From Eremophila alpestris peregrina (Eukaryota; Chordata; Aves; Passeriformes; Alaudidae), in assembly GCA_009792885.1 (NCBI GenBank), contig WMCF01000030.1:6050119-6114118 (forward strand): a stretch of 64,000 bases of DNA, read 5' to 3'. Positions 36,301 to 48,831 of the stretch are shown here, piece by piece. Numbering within the stretch: the first letter of the stretch is position 1; every line of letters starts with the position of its first letter. A program made the position numbers and the translations under genes. The notes beneath the pieces were generated by a model, which did not search any database, was not told where the DNA came from, and saw only the letters and a list, made by a program, of their open reading frames with translations.

Positions 36301-38429
36301 TGAAGCAATATATGATATTTCATTGTTTGCTGTAAAAATATTTTACACCTTTAATGTTCACATGGAAGGAAAATTTGACTGAGGGAAGGAAGAAAGCAGG
36401 TGAAAGAAAGGCTTAAAACCTAATTACTGTAGTCAGTATTCAGTATTCAAAAGCTTTTACCTTGGTTAAGTCAAAACCAATTTTGTCTGAAAACAAGGTC
36501 CTTCTTTTAAATTATTTCCAAGTCGAATTCCATCTCAAAGCTCTCCTCCATTTCAGCTCTAGGCCTGCTTATAAAGAGGTTATGGGCTTCTTCCCTCTCC
36601 TTCCTTCAGTAATGGTAATAAAATATTTTCTTCACTCTCCCTGCATTTGAATATTACAGATCTACATTTGCTCTGACTTTTTAAACTGCTGAACATCCAT
36701 GGAAAATAAACAAGAAAACTTTCTAAAATGAATGAATTTATGATGATCTATAGCTAACAAAAAAACAGAAAACCTTGTATTCTCTTCCTATAAGAAGTAC
36801 AAATCACCCCTCCAGATGTTTTCATCAACATTTGAAAAAAAAAGCCCGGTTTTTCTTTCAACTGCATTAATTTATTCAATTTTTTTTAAATTAAGTAAAG
36901 CATAAAAATAAAGGATTTAATAAAGAGTAAAGGAATTAGAAATGTATTGTGGGGGTGGAAAAGGAATTTAATTTGTATAGCCATGGAGAAAAGAAATTTA
37001 AGACATACATGTTTAAAAGCAAAATTTCCAGGTAAAATACTGCAGCTGACTCATTTGCCTATATAAGATGTTATTCATATTTTATCTGCACCTAATGTTG
37101 TTTATTATGCTTCCACAGACTTAACATACTCACATATCTTCTGCCAGCTTTGTAACATCCTTAGAAACTGATTCAATATGCAATTAAGGGATCAAAAATT
37201 TTAAAATTAGTTTCTTTAAAACAATGTTAGTGTCATCAACTTTATTTAGAAAATAAAATTTGAAAAAACTCTCACACCTTCCAACTATTTTCCTTCAGAA
37301 CTTAAACAGAAGCAAGAAAACACATTATTTCTTTAAAGACAGAGGAAAACTTCATATTAAAATATGCTTAAACATTTGAGTTTTAAAAGTTTTATAGCAA
37401 AATATATTACATATCTCATTTAAAGCATCTTTACTTAAAAGAGAAGGCCCCTTTTAAAATAAATGCTTCATTTGACCCTATGCTATGATCATTAAAACCA
37501 GTTACCAGCTTCAAATCGAGTTTCTAATTGATGATGCTTTACTCAATTTTAATTGTATTAGTAAGAATTTATCAAATACATAAATGAGGAATCTAAAAAA
37601 TCTTATATAGACCAGTCAAGTAATACTTTTCCAGTTCTTGACAACATTCCAAAGGCTCTGGAGAATGTTGTTTAATGCTGGTGCCAGGTATTGACTGGAT
37701 GCTTTTACAGTGTAGATGTTTTCATATGGTAATTAATGCTATCTTAAGCTGAACAAGACTTGACCAGTATTTTCCCTTGCCTCATGTGTTGTTGGCTACT
37801 CTTCACTAGTGATGGGGAATCTCTTAAGACTCTGACTGAGACTTAGATTACTATTTATCAGACAGGTAAAGTCAGATAATGTGAATCTCAGGCTGTGTGC
37901 CCATAACTCACTAGGAATATTTGTTTAAACTAAGTCTACAAAATGATCTCATTAATCATATTTTCTTATGAATTATTCATACAATGTTTCATGTGATCTA
38001 ATTATGAAATATCTACATCTTTGTCTAAATCAAGCGAGGTGTAATTATACTTTACTGGATTACAGGCAATTAGTTTTATTATTACTGCAATCAACAGTAC
38101 AAATGCAGAAAAAAACAGTTTTTCAGATCTGCTATGTTAACTGCATTTAAAATGAGGGGAAACTCTTAAAGGCTTGTTTTCAAATTATATCTCTACAAAT
38201 TCATAATAAGTGATTAGAGGTCTGAATGCAATACTTATGTTTCAGAAAATTAGTTACAAGCAAAACTAAAAAAATATCTATGACAGTAAACCTGTCATCA
38301 ATCAAATAGAGGGTAGCAATTAGTTACCATAGAGATACAAATAGCTTAATTTTACATGTCAAATAGAAATATCTATTTTAATTTTTTTATTAGTTCTGTC
38401 TCAATTTCTCTACTTGCCTGCTACGTTTT
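33326..38429. other. Unique AT-rich non-coding sequence
   Basis: Five kilobases with no recognised gene, RNA gene or mobile element. Short A runs occur at 35230-35241 and 36206-36220. A 100-codon frame at 34606-34908 (plus) has no recognisable domain. The segment at 33935-34045 has the look of a conserved non-coding block (see findings). Confidence 0.5.
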
Positions 38430-39441
38430 TGTATTTGGTTTGTGTGGTCTGGTTTTGGTAGCAGGGGAGCAACAAGGGTAAAAAAGCTTTCTCTACGTCC
38501 AGCAGAGCCAGTGCCAGCCAGCTCCAAGACAAGCATGTTGCTGACCAAGGCTGGGTCAATTATTATATGGTAGCATATTTAAGAGGAAAAAAAATAGTTA
38601 TTGTCAGATATAATTGCAGCCAGATAAGTGGGGGGGCAAGGAAATGCTCGAGGTGCTGGAGATGAGATTCCCCTACAGTCTGTATTGCAGCCAGTGGTGA
38701 GGAAGCTGTGCTCCTGAAGCCAGTGGGCAAACACAGAGGTGCAGAGATCCACTTGTATCCCATGGAGGAGACACTCACCAGAGCAGGTGGATGCCTGAGA
38801 GGAGTCTGTGACCCCATGGGAGGCCCATGCTGGAGCAGGGTCCTGGTGGGGACCTGCAGTGGAGAGAGGAGCCCACACTGGAGCAGGTTTGCTGGCAGGA
38901 CTCGTGACTGTTGAGGACCCACTCTGGAGCAGCCTGTCCTTGAAAGACTCTTCCCCATGAAAGAGTGACTCATATTGTAGCAGTTTATGGAGGGCTGTTG
39001 CTTGTGAGATGGACTCACATTGGAGAAGTTAATGGAGAACTGTCTGCAGTTGGAGGGATCCCACTTTGGATGTGGGGAAGGATTCCTCTCACTGACCAGT
39101 GGCAGCAACAGTGAGTGATGAACTAACCATAACCCCCATTCCCTGTCTCCCTGAGCCACTGAGGAGGGGAGTTAGAGCTGGGAAGGAAGGAGGTGTAAGG
39201 GGTAAGGTGTTTTTAAGGCCTTATTTTACTTCTCATTATCCTGCTCTGACTGTGCTATTTACAATTTCAATTAATATCTCTAATTTAAACCCGTTTTGTC
39301 TGTGTGTGATGATGTTTAGTGAGTGATCTCTCTGTCTTTTTCCCAACTCATGAACCCATCCTTATATTTTCTCTCCCCTGTCCAGCTGCAGAGGAGAGTG
39401 AAAGAGAGGCTTTGATGAGGCATCCAGCCAGGGTCAACACA
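38430..39441 (+). mobile_element. ERVL-like solo LTR, family B, complete copy
   Basis: A 1012-bp LTR from TGTATTTGGTTTGTGTGG to GCATCCAGCCAGGGTCAACA plus CA. It has a TATA-like ATATTTAAGA (38575-38584) after CCAGAGCAGGTGGATG-free U3 sequence, then a run of CACTGGAGCAGG/GGACCCACTCTGGAGCAG units, CAGTGAGTGATGAACTAACC and CTTCTCATTATCCTGCTCTG, and finally TTTTCTCTCCCCTGTCCAGC. No exact target duplication is visible beside these ends. There is no PBS or internal retroviral region. The antisense open frame of 198 codons (38563-39159) is incidental. Confidence 0.87.
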
Positions 39442-39756
39442 TTACACTATTGAAGAAAAATGGGATAACCTTCTTCCAGCACTGGGGGTGGGTTAGGCTT
39501 GTCTAGCTCCCCAAGAACATGCCAGGGAAGCTTAGATGCTAGAATAAGATGTACTAGTACAAGTCCGAAACCTTTTGACTGCCTTCCCTGCCTGCCGCAA
39601 GCATTCAGTTGCCTGCATACCATGGACCCAAAGCCAAAAATCTGACACACACATCTCTGCAACCTTGGCTCAAACAGCTGATAAAATTGCAGAGTTATAA
39701 GAAATGGGCATCAGAAGGCCTGCAGCAAGTTAAAAGACTTAAAATTGGAGAGAGAC
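39442..39756. other. Unassigned segment between LTR and CR1
   Basis: About 315 bp of moderate GC with no gene and no phrase I can assign. It could be unique DNA or a decayed 5' part of the CR1 that follows. Confidence 0.4.
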
Positions 39757-40414
39757 CTGTCTAATATTTGTATCAATGACCTGCACAAGGGGATCAACTT
39801 GCACCCTCTGTCCTTTCGCAGATGAAAGTGAGAGTGTTGATTTGTTGGAAGGTGGGAAGGCTTTGCAAAGATAATTGGATGGGTTGAATAGGGCCAAGAC
39901 CAGTGGTATGAGGTTCAACAAGGCTAATGTGGGGTCCCATCCTTCGATCAAAACAAGCCCATGCAATGATCCAGGCTGGGGAAGAATTGTTGAAAAGCTG
40001 CTCAGTGACAAAGGCCTGTGGATGCTGTTTGACAGCTGACTGGACATGAGTCAGTGTGTGTGCAACTGGGCAAGAAGGTCAATGGAATCCTGGCCTGTAT
40101 CAAAACTAGTGTGGCCTGTAGGACCAGGGGAGTAATTGTCCCCTTGTACTTGGCACTTCTGAGGCCACACCTCAAATCCTTTGTCCAGTTTTGGGCTCCT
40201 CACTACAGGAAAGACATTGAGGTGCTGGAGCATGTCTAGAGAAGGGCAAAGAAGCTGGTGAGGGGTCTAGAAAGTAAGTCACTGTCCCTGGAAGTATTCA
40301 AGAAACAACTGGATATGGCACTTAGTGCTATGGTTTTGTGGACATGGTGGTCAAAGATTGGACTCAATGATCTTGGAGGTCTTTTCTACCCTTAATGATT
40401 CTATGATTCTGTGA
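39757..40414 (+). mobile_element. CR1 LINE with internal deletion, plus strand
   Basis: Contains the ORF2 RT end (ATATTTGTATCAATGACCTG, then AGGTTCAACAAGGCTAATGT) and the conserved stretch VNGILACIKTSVACRTRGVI followed by VPLYLALLRPHLKSF, still open over 61 codons (40054-40239). At about 40270-40280 the sequence jumps from AGGGGTCTAGAAAGTAAGTC straight to CCCTGGAAGTATTCAAGAAA, skipping roughly 300 bp of the usual C-terminus and early 3' UTR. It ends with an exemplary tail, ATGATTCTATGATTCTGTGA. Confidence 0.93.
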
Positions 40415-41221
40415 GAGAACTCATTGAGATGTTATCATTAGTAGACTAGGTATTCAAAAGGAAAAGCAAGAAGAAGAAAAGGAAAATAACAGAATATTTA
40501 GTTCAGGCACTGTTAAAGCAGATCAGCAAATGTCCATATCAATAGAGCTGGTGGCAGCTGACTGCTCTGCTGCACTGTTGAAGGGTAGAGTTCAGGACTC
40601 ACAGTGGTTGAACTTCTGCTTGGACTGATTTTACACCAAAAGTGTGTAAGGTGCCTTGTACAGGCAGAGCAACTCAGTGTTTTGCTTCATACCTTGCTGA
40701 AGCCCATATAACTTTCATGTCAGCCAGAGTTATACTGTGTGCTGTGTGTATTCTGCTAATAGGCAGTCTTTGTGTATGGCCTTAGCAACCATGGATGGGA
40801 GGCAAAAATGATGAGCACTTTGACAGAAAAAATGAAGATCCAGATACATGACATATTTGTAGTAAATGGTTGAAAACCAAGAGACAAAGTTATTGGAAAG
40901 TGATATTGTCATTCATTTTAGTCAAGTTTGGAGGAAAGCAGAAGTCAAGAAATTCTATATAAAATTTGTGGTTTGCTAATGTGAAAATGCATTGAACTTG
41001 GAACATCAGTAGATATCATGGTAATAAACCCCAGTCCCCAATCCAATAACAATCAATAATAACAAAGAAGACAATAAAAAAGTTAACTAGTTCAAGCTAA
41101 GGTGTAGTGGAGTGTAATTATTTAATTTATTCATAGGCAATTAAAATATTACATTATGAAAAGGATGAAAAAAAGCATTATTATAAAGGTCTAGACCTGT
41201 AAAACAGCAGTACCAAAACTC
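40415..41221. other. Unique non-coding sequence
   Basis: No gene or element is recognised between the CR1 tail and the next LTR fragment. Confidence 0.5.
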
Positions 41222-41712
41222 TGTTGGGCTTGGGTTTACGTATCAAACTTTTGGTAGTGATGTGTCTGCAGCAATGGCTTCTGTGAAATAAGACCAGAAG
41301 CTATTGAGACTACTGAGAAGAGACCAGAAACATATGTATCAGATAGAGCAAATGTCAGCTGTGTCCAAGATGGACCAGGTCTACTGGACCAAAGCCAAAT
41401 GATGCTTGTGGTCCCCCCCCCCGGGGAAAAGTTATTTAAGAAAGGATAAATAATGCTGAGTGGCAACTAGGAGAGAGGCGTGAGGGAAACAGACTTAAAG
41501 GAAACCACATCAGGGAGGAAAGAGGGGAGATGTTCCAGGTGCCAGAAGAGAGATTGGTGTGCAGCCTGTTGAGAAGACTGTGGTGATGACACTGTTCCCT
41601 TTTAACCCATGGAGAGGCCCCATCAGAGTAGATTCACACTGCAGCCTATGGACAACTCCATAGCGTGAAGTAGTTGGAAATGTTCTGAAGGCAGCTGCCC
41701 AGAGAAGCCCTA
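41222..41712 (+). mobile_element. ERVL-like LTR, family B, 3'-truncated
   Basis: The first half of a family B LTR: TGTTGGGCTTGGGTTTACG start, CTTTTGGTAGTGATG, CAGATAGAGCAAATGTCAGC, then a TATA-like GTTATTTAAGAAAGG (41431-41445) and GCAGCCTATGGACAACTCC. It stops near 41712, before the repeated GGAGCAGG region and the 3' end. A C10 run followed by GGGG (41413-41426) lies just before the TATA region and may be poorly resolved. Confidence 0.7.
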
Positions 41713-42063
41713 AATCCATAATGACTGTTCAAAAGGACAATTTTCGTAGATTTGCTGATAAGCAATAGCCAATAGACAGAGAAAATTAATGAAGGGGAAT
41801 TTTTAAAAGCATATTCATTAAAGTGACTCATTGACAAAAGACAAAACTGCGGAACTGCTAACAGAATAATAATCAAACACCTAAAATATTTAAGGACAAG
41901 AAGGAACCAGGGAATATGGGTGGGAGAAGAGAGATAGAGAATAGAGAAATATCTGGATTATTATCTCTGGCTATAATTATATAGAATATTTTTTTAATTA
42001 AAAAAAATCAGATTCAAACACTTGTAATTTTTCCCTACCTTCAGAGCACAGGGGGAAAGGAAT

Positions 42064-42106
<43 letters not shown>

Positions 42107-44502
42107 ATTACCACACAATTTTAAAAAAAACAAGTTATTCAACATGAGCAAGTCTTTTGGTGGAATGACTTTATTATATTATTGTTATTCATTGTATCTA
42201 AATTGTTGCAGTAATCTTTTCCTTTGTTTGCTTATGCCTCTACATCTACATGTAGATAAAATCACAGGGATCCAGACCTCTGCCTGGGCACTGCTAGAGA
42301 AATTTTAGTATAAAGAGGGTAGTAAACAAAAGTAATTAAATGTAGGGGTAGCATTCATTCTTAATAGGAACCACTAATACTGGTGCATCTATCTAGTGCC
42401 ATGTATGCTGTGCTAAGTGAGAGTCTTTACCAAATGTTTTCTGGAATAATGCAATTAAGGTTGTAGAGATAGTACTGAGATCACTTCACCTCTTGAGATT
42501 TCCCTCCCAGTCCCTGAAGATTTTTTTGATCTAGAAGTATACCTGAGATTTCTACAAGAATCTGTACAGCACTCAAACTTTCAAGTTCAGATTTCCAACT
42601 CTTCAGCATTTCTAAAGTGCTGAAATTACCTTAATTTCTTCATCTATTTCACCTGTTCCCCTGTTTCTATGTACATTTTTTTCCTTGAGGTGTATGACTT
42701 TGATTTACTTAAAAGATTTGCAGAATTTTTATGTTAGAGGAAGATAGATTTATAAGTGCTAACTTAATTACAGATAAAATGTACATATTTTAGAGATGTA
42801 AAATATTTCCTGATATCAGCTCAGAAACTACCTAGTGGTTACTTACTCTGAGTTATAATAAAATCTCAAAGACTGCAATACACTAGCTAAAAGTAAGATA
42901 ACTTTTATCACTTGAATGTAAAGCACAATCAGAATTAAAAATATCTTTCTTGAAGGGGGAGATCTGACAAAAAAAATAATAATGTGAATTTGAGGTACAA
43001 TCCTACAGATAGAACAAAGTGCTTTCCTATCATGCTTTCCAAAGTGCTTTTTTGTTCTGGAAACTCGTTTAATCCCAAGCTTTTATTTTGCCAGTATTTC
43101 ATGACTATGATCTTGGTATAAAATAGAAACAGAATGAAATTGCTGGAAAATATATATAGAGAAGAAATCAAATCAGCTAGAAAAATAGAAAAGTTTTATC
43201 CTTATCTTTTTGATTCAGAAACTATGTAAGAAAACTATTATTTTTAATTAAATCTTTCTATATTTAAAAAAATATTTGTATGATATACATGTTGAATTCC
43301 AAAGTAAAGAAATTTGTCAGAAATTATAAAGTGGTTTGTGTGTGCTTTTTAAAAGAATTTTATATGCATGTAAATAAAATTTGTCCTGATACCAAAATTC
43401 TATATTATACATACAAAATGTCTAGGTAAAGCAGCAATAGAAATTAAGGAGAAAAATCCTATGCATAAAATTTCTATTTTCAACGTTAATCTTAGTACAA
43501 ACTTGTGCAGTTTATACTTTGATAAGAAACAAGTTGGAAAATTGAAACATTAAAGCACAATTTGACGTGTTTGAGTGCAAATTAAATGTGTGCATATGAG
43601 TTTTGTAATAAATGAATGCCATGACCAACTTCTTAATCACTAATACTTATTCAAGGATTCCAGAAAGACAGGACTTCAAAGTGTTGCCAGAGATTTGTCT
43701 TCACAGGATTGCACTTGACTTTGTCGCCTCTTGTCTCTTGCCGAAATTACAAATGACTCATTAATTTAGTGCCAGGAATTCACACAGCATATGTAACAAA
43801 GAATGAGGTAGTATCTTTTCAGGCAAGTTTAAAAAAACAACAAAAAAAAGGTGTAACCTGAATCTATGTTAGAGAGAGAACAATAGTTGAGCAGCTTTGC
43901 TGTTGTCAATTATAACCAAAATTTGCATTTCAGAAGCAAACACGCAAGGAAATTCGCCCTTAGCAGTTGTACTCTATTATAATTTAATTTGTCTTTCCTC
44001 ATACAAAAAGCACTGCAATGCTATATGTGAGCAAAATCTTTTTGCTCAACTAATAATAGCTAATCTGCTGTCTTTGGCACTGAATTTTAGCTCAGACAGA
44101 GCATTGCTCCCAAATGGCTGAAGAACAAAGGTAAAGGTTATTTCAGGGTGGTGGAGCAAGTAAATAGTGATGGAAGACCTGCAATCTACTCTTGTGTAAC
44201 ATATACTCTTCCCCCAGGTCATGAAGCATATTGTTACTGTCTCTTAACAATATTAGCTCTGCTCTACTTCATAAAAAAAAAAAAATTATTGCAGGATTAC
44301 TACTTTTTCCAGGAGCCACAGAAGTTGTCAGTTGCCACCATATTTACATGCTTAGGCATTGCCATTTACACCTTTGGAATTTGGGGATATACAATTAATT
44401 AGAACTTTGGTTTTAGGACCCAGAATTTATCCTATGAAGTTGCATCCTAATTCCCTAAGGATTCTAGTGATGCATGTTTTAGATTTTAGGCATTTCTTAT
44501 CA
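41713..44502. other. Unique AT-rich non-coding sequence
   Basis: No gene recognised. It includes the 37-nt poly(A) run at 42068-42104. The segment 43640-43790 has balanced composition and may be a conserved non-coding block (see findings). Confidence 0.5.
42068..42104 (+). repeat. Poly(A) tract, 37 nt
   Basis: An uninterrupted run of 37 A, with no recognisable processed transcript or LINE 3' end directly upstream. It could be the tail of an unrecognised retroposed sequence or a plain homopolymer. Confidence 0.9.
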
Positions 44503-44956
44503 CAGGGTGGGCTTCCCATGGAGTTCCAGCCTCCTTTGGGTGTGCACCAGCTCCAGCATGGAGTCCTACACGGTCTGCCACAGATCTCTGCTCCTCTGTG
44601 GACCTCCATGGGCTGCAGGGGCACAGGAGCCTCACGCTGGGCTGTCTGCACCTCTGCTCTGGCACCCGGAGCACCTCTTCCTCCTCCTTCTTTGCTGGCC
44701 TCAGGGTAGGCTGGGCTGTTCTTCTCACATAATCTGACTCCTCTCTCACTGCTTCTGTTGTGCACCATTTTTATCACTTTCATAAATACATTATACCAGA
44801 GGTACTCCCACCATGGCTGATGGGCTTGGCCTTGTGGAGAGTACATCTTAGAGATAGCTGGGGTTAGCTCTGTCAGACACAGAGCAAGAAGCCACACAGG
44901 AGCCACCTCCTGAAGGTCCTCTACTAGCAAAACCTTGTCACTCAAATCCAATACCA
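44503..44956 (-). mobile_element. ERVL-like LTR, family B, minus strand, truncated
   Basis: In minus orientation this reads TGGTATTGGATTTGAGTGAC, AAGGTTTTGCTAGTAGAGG, GTCTGACAGAGCTAACCCCA, a TATA-like ATAATGTATTTATGAAAG (plus 44777-44794), then CAGCCCATGGAGGTCCACAG and CCATGGGAAGCCCACCCTG, and stops. It is the 5' half of a family B LTR, lacking the second half as 41222-41712 does. Open frames of 193 and 116 codons across it are incidental. Confidence 0.78.
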
Positions 44957-46243
44957 TTAAATGAGTGGCAAAACTGCTCTCTTTTTTTAATTTTTCAACA
45001 ATTTTCAAAATTCAAATGCTTTTAGATGATTCTTTACATAGAGTGTACGTCATGTGGTCATGAGTTCCTCATAGGCAGGATATGTTAGGAAAGTTTCCCT
45101 CTCCATATGAAAGCCAGAGTAAATTTCTACTTTTCCTGCAGAAAACAGGACATGGTGATATTTATATTCTCTGGAATATTACAGGCAGTTTCAAATAGCA
45201 GTTGTCAACGAAAATTCATTCAATTGCAGTGGAAAAAAGTTTGCATCTTAACCTTGATATTCACACTTAATCATCAGTCTTTTTCTTCTGAGATTCTAAT
45301 TCTCTATGCAAACAAATAAATTAAAGAGAGAAAACCCATTAAAAATCATCAATAAATATGGTCAATAGAACTGATCAAGAATAATTTCTAGTTTTAAGGA
45401 CATGCTTCATTTCAGAAGAATATCTAAATACCATGAAAGATTGCATTTAATTCCAAGATTTTGGAAGCTGATCTCTCCAAAATATTTGAGTGTTTCATCA
45501 TTAAGTCATAACTAATTTTAATCTAAAAGAAGGATTGTTTCCTCAGTGCACTTTGCTAGAAACTTAATCAAATCAATGGGATGGATGAAGGAGTTAATTG
45601 TAACAGAAAAAATATTATAACACAATTGAAGTATATCACTCAGGACCTCAGAAGGTAATATTTTATAAATCTTGGGAATAAATATATTTTATGCAGTTGT
45701 CAATTTGTGTTTATAAAATATGTTCACTCTAAAAGTAGAAAAAAAAAACCTCTTGTAACTGAAGGACATGTGTTGCTCCTTTAGCCAAGTTAGATATATG
45801 CAGCAATTAAGGTTTTGTGCATCTGTTGGCTTGTCATGTTGTTGGCTGTACAACCACAAACTGTTAAATCTAGCAGTTCCTTGAGCATACAGAGGAAAGT
45901 GTTTAAATGCTTGAAGTGATCTCGTTTAGCAAAGTAGTTTGAAAATACAATAAGCAGCGTCATTCTTGGATTTTTGAGATGAAGCAGTAGATACATAAAC
46001 AAAAGAGAAGATGGAATGGAGCTGTAAAGCACAAAAGGAAAGAATAAAGAAAATGAGTTCTCCAGGCAAGAAACTTCAACAAGGAAACTTACATAAAAGG
46101 GGTTTGGGGAAGATTGACAGTGGAAGAGTGCAAAGAGCAATTCTAGAGGGAATCCACTTTTATAAACTATTTGATAAATTAATTGGTGATAGCTGTTTAA
46201 ACAGAAGCTTGTGCTACTAATTAGAATCAAAAAACTGAAGAAA
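44957..46243. other. Unique AT-rich non-coding sequence
   Basis: No element recognised. A 167-codon minus frame (45790-46293) runs out of the neighbouring CR1 into this region; its last 60 codons are discussed in the findings. Confidence 0.5.
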
Positions 46244-46495
46244 TCGGGCCTTTGCCAAGTAATGGTGGTGCCGATCAGTAGGACAAGAGGCAATGGGCAG
46301 AAATTGATGCACAGAAAGTTTCACCTAAATAAGAAGAATAACTTCCTTAAAAGCATGTCACCACACACTAGGACAAGTTACCCAGAGGGGTTGTAACCTC
46401 ACTAGAGATATTGAAGAAGGATCTGGACATCATCCTATTAAACCAGATGTTTCCACCAGTGGTCCCTTCCAATCTCACACAGTCTTTTATTCTGT
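46244..46495 (+). mobile_element. CR1 LINE 3' fragment, plus strand
   Basis: Contains GGACAAGAGGCAATGGGCAG, GAGATATTGAAGAAGGATCT and AGTGGTCCCTTCCAATCTCA, standard CR1 3' UTR phrases, and ends TTTTATTCTGTAATTTAG, a decayed tail. It is 5'-truncated. Confidence 0.88.
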
Positions 46496-47450
46496 AATTT
46501 AGGTCCTACTCTCAATATGTAAAGTAACCAGTTTAGCCAAGCTTGCTCTGAAATTGTATAGCTCAGTTACATATGAAAAATTTTGAGACCTGAATTTTTT
46601 TCTTGGTACATTATTTTCCTGCCATTCCCATACTCTGGTGTTCCTTAGAGCATTTCTTCTGGATATTAATTTGCTGTTCACACTCCTCAACAAGAAAGAT
46701 TGCTAGGATACCTGTTTGAATTTGCAAGAAGGGAAAAAATATCCAGTTAGATTTTGACAAAGTGACTTTTAGTGAGCCTGGAGTTTTCTTATAAGATAAT
46801 GGGTTATAGCAATAAACAATGCATTAAAAAAAACAACTAAAATAATTTAATATAAATATAACAAATATTCTTTTGTTGTTTAAATCTTCTTGTGGTGTTT
46901 CATTTTGTGACATCAAACTGTATGCTAAAGCTGTCCTGTATCAAAGAAAAAGCTTGTTTGTTTCAGATGTTCAACAAGATTTTTCTTTAAGTTTGAATTA
47001 TTAGATGGAGAAAACATCCTCTGTTTTTAGAAGCAGGGAAAGATAAGAGTTATCTGTTTGTCTGATATGGATCTGACCTATATGTCTTATAACACTACTG
47101 AAAATACTGTGTGCATTTATCTTCAGTGGTCATGCAGCTCTGATAAAAAGGAACCCCAACACTAACTAATGATCATCTTAATTAAGTTTTAAAATACCTT
47201 TTAATAATATTATTAAATGTTTATATAAAGCCAGTCAAATGGAAGTTGGAACTCAATAGCTGTATCTTTCTGTAACTTCAGTCATGCAAAATGATTCATC
47301 TTTAACCAATGATTAGTTCCTCCCTTAGAAAGAACCTTACTGTCAGGTAAATAGAATGTATCTTTAAAAACAAGAGACAAGTTTGTGTATTCTTTAATTA
47401 CAATAATATTGCTTGTCCTTCAAGCCATGAGCCCACTTAACAAATTTGGT

Positions 47451-47514
47451 CCAGTACAAATTTACATCCTTGCAAATCCAGTACAAATTTTCATCTATTT
47501 TCATCCTTGCAAAT
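47451..47514 (+). repeat. Local tandem duplication
   Basis: CCAGTACAAATTTACATCCT TGCAAAT (47451-47477) is followed at once by a second copy, CCAGTACAAATTTTCATC..., ending CATCCTTGCAAAT (47478-47514) and carrying a 10-bp insertion. Confidence 0.75.
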
Positions 47515-48831
47515 TGTGCAAAAGCTAATCTGCTACCAATCTCTATGTCTGTAAGTAAGTATCCTTAAATTTAATTTTTAATGTGCAACTATTAACAGGA
47601 TACTGATATTACTAACAGTAAAAACTCCATAAATCTTTAATATAAGCATATAAAAGTCTTCACTTCAAAAATAAAAATAAGAAAAATTCAGTCTGGAGAT
47701 GGAAATGAATTTCCAATTGCAATGCAATTATTTACATTAGCTTCCTTTAAAACTTTGGCAAATACCTTTAGAAATGAAAATGCTTCTCACTTTATCCCAT
47801 GCTCTTTTTTGTCTCCATCCATGGTAATAAATACTCTTTAAAAAGTTTAAAAAATTAATCATATTAAATAGAACACAGAATAATATTTTTAATGTATCAT
47901 ATATAAATCAGCTATGATCACTGCTTGAAAAAATATTTTTCTTGATCTATATACCTGTTAACATTGGAAAAACCACAAAGAAAATATTTTTAATGCACTT
48001 TTTTCTCTTGCTTCAAGTGTTCTGATTATATTTACAAATTATAACAAAGTAGTTTACTTAAAGTATATTTTCCAAACTATTTTTTCAGCATTATCTTCTT
48101 TTGAGCCTATATCTAAAGAATACATACATTGTGAAAAAATGTAGCATAAAACCCATTATCAGATCCTTAAATATAGACATAATAAATATCAGATACCTGA
48201 CGATAAAAACTGATTATTTCCAGTCACAGCAAACACCTAATTCCTCAGGGTATTGTAACCAGGGTCTCTCAGAATGAAGGGTCTTTAAAATCACACTTTT
48301 CCCTTTCCAGGAGAGGTTTTTATCCCAAACCTATGAGCTATTTCTGGAGGAAGAGAGAACAAGTAGATCTATTTCTGCAAAAAGAATTACTGTAGGTAAA
48401 AAAGCATAAATCTTTTGATAAAGGGAAAGCACATGGAAAGAATTTTAAGATCTAATAGATCAATGGAGACATGGAGAAACCAGCCTGCTGAAATATATCT
48501 CTATTTCACATAGAAGACCCAAATAGCAGTAATAACGGCCTTCAAATTCTAGGAACAAATAATTATTGTGCTATACAATGAATTTAAATTAAAGACCATT
48601 AAAATAATTTACACTAGTAGGACCAACAACAAGTTCTAGTTTATGAGCTTAGAAGTAGAGGGAACAAAATTCTAGGGGACTTGAGAATTCCAAAATTTTA
48701 AAATAAGTGGAATATAAACTATTTCATTTGAAGTTTTGGGATACCTTCATACTGCCAAACCATTTTTTACCCCCAAACAGTGGGAATTGAATAAAGATTA
48801 TGAGACCATCAGTTTTGAATTATGTTTACAG

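Noticed and set aside
38563..39159. 198-codon minus-strand open frame
   Set aside because: Antisense to the second family B LTR; its peptide resembles the frame in the first copy only because the DNA is homologous.
41413..41426. C10 followed by GGGG
   Set aside because: Homopolymer inside an LTR, more likely sequence noise or slippage than a functional site.
44427..45008. 193-codon minus-strand open frame
   Set aside because: Runs through a truncated family B LTR and unrelated flanks.
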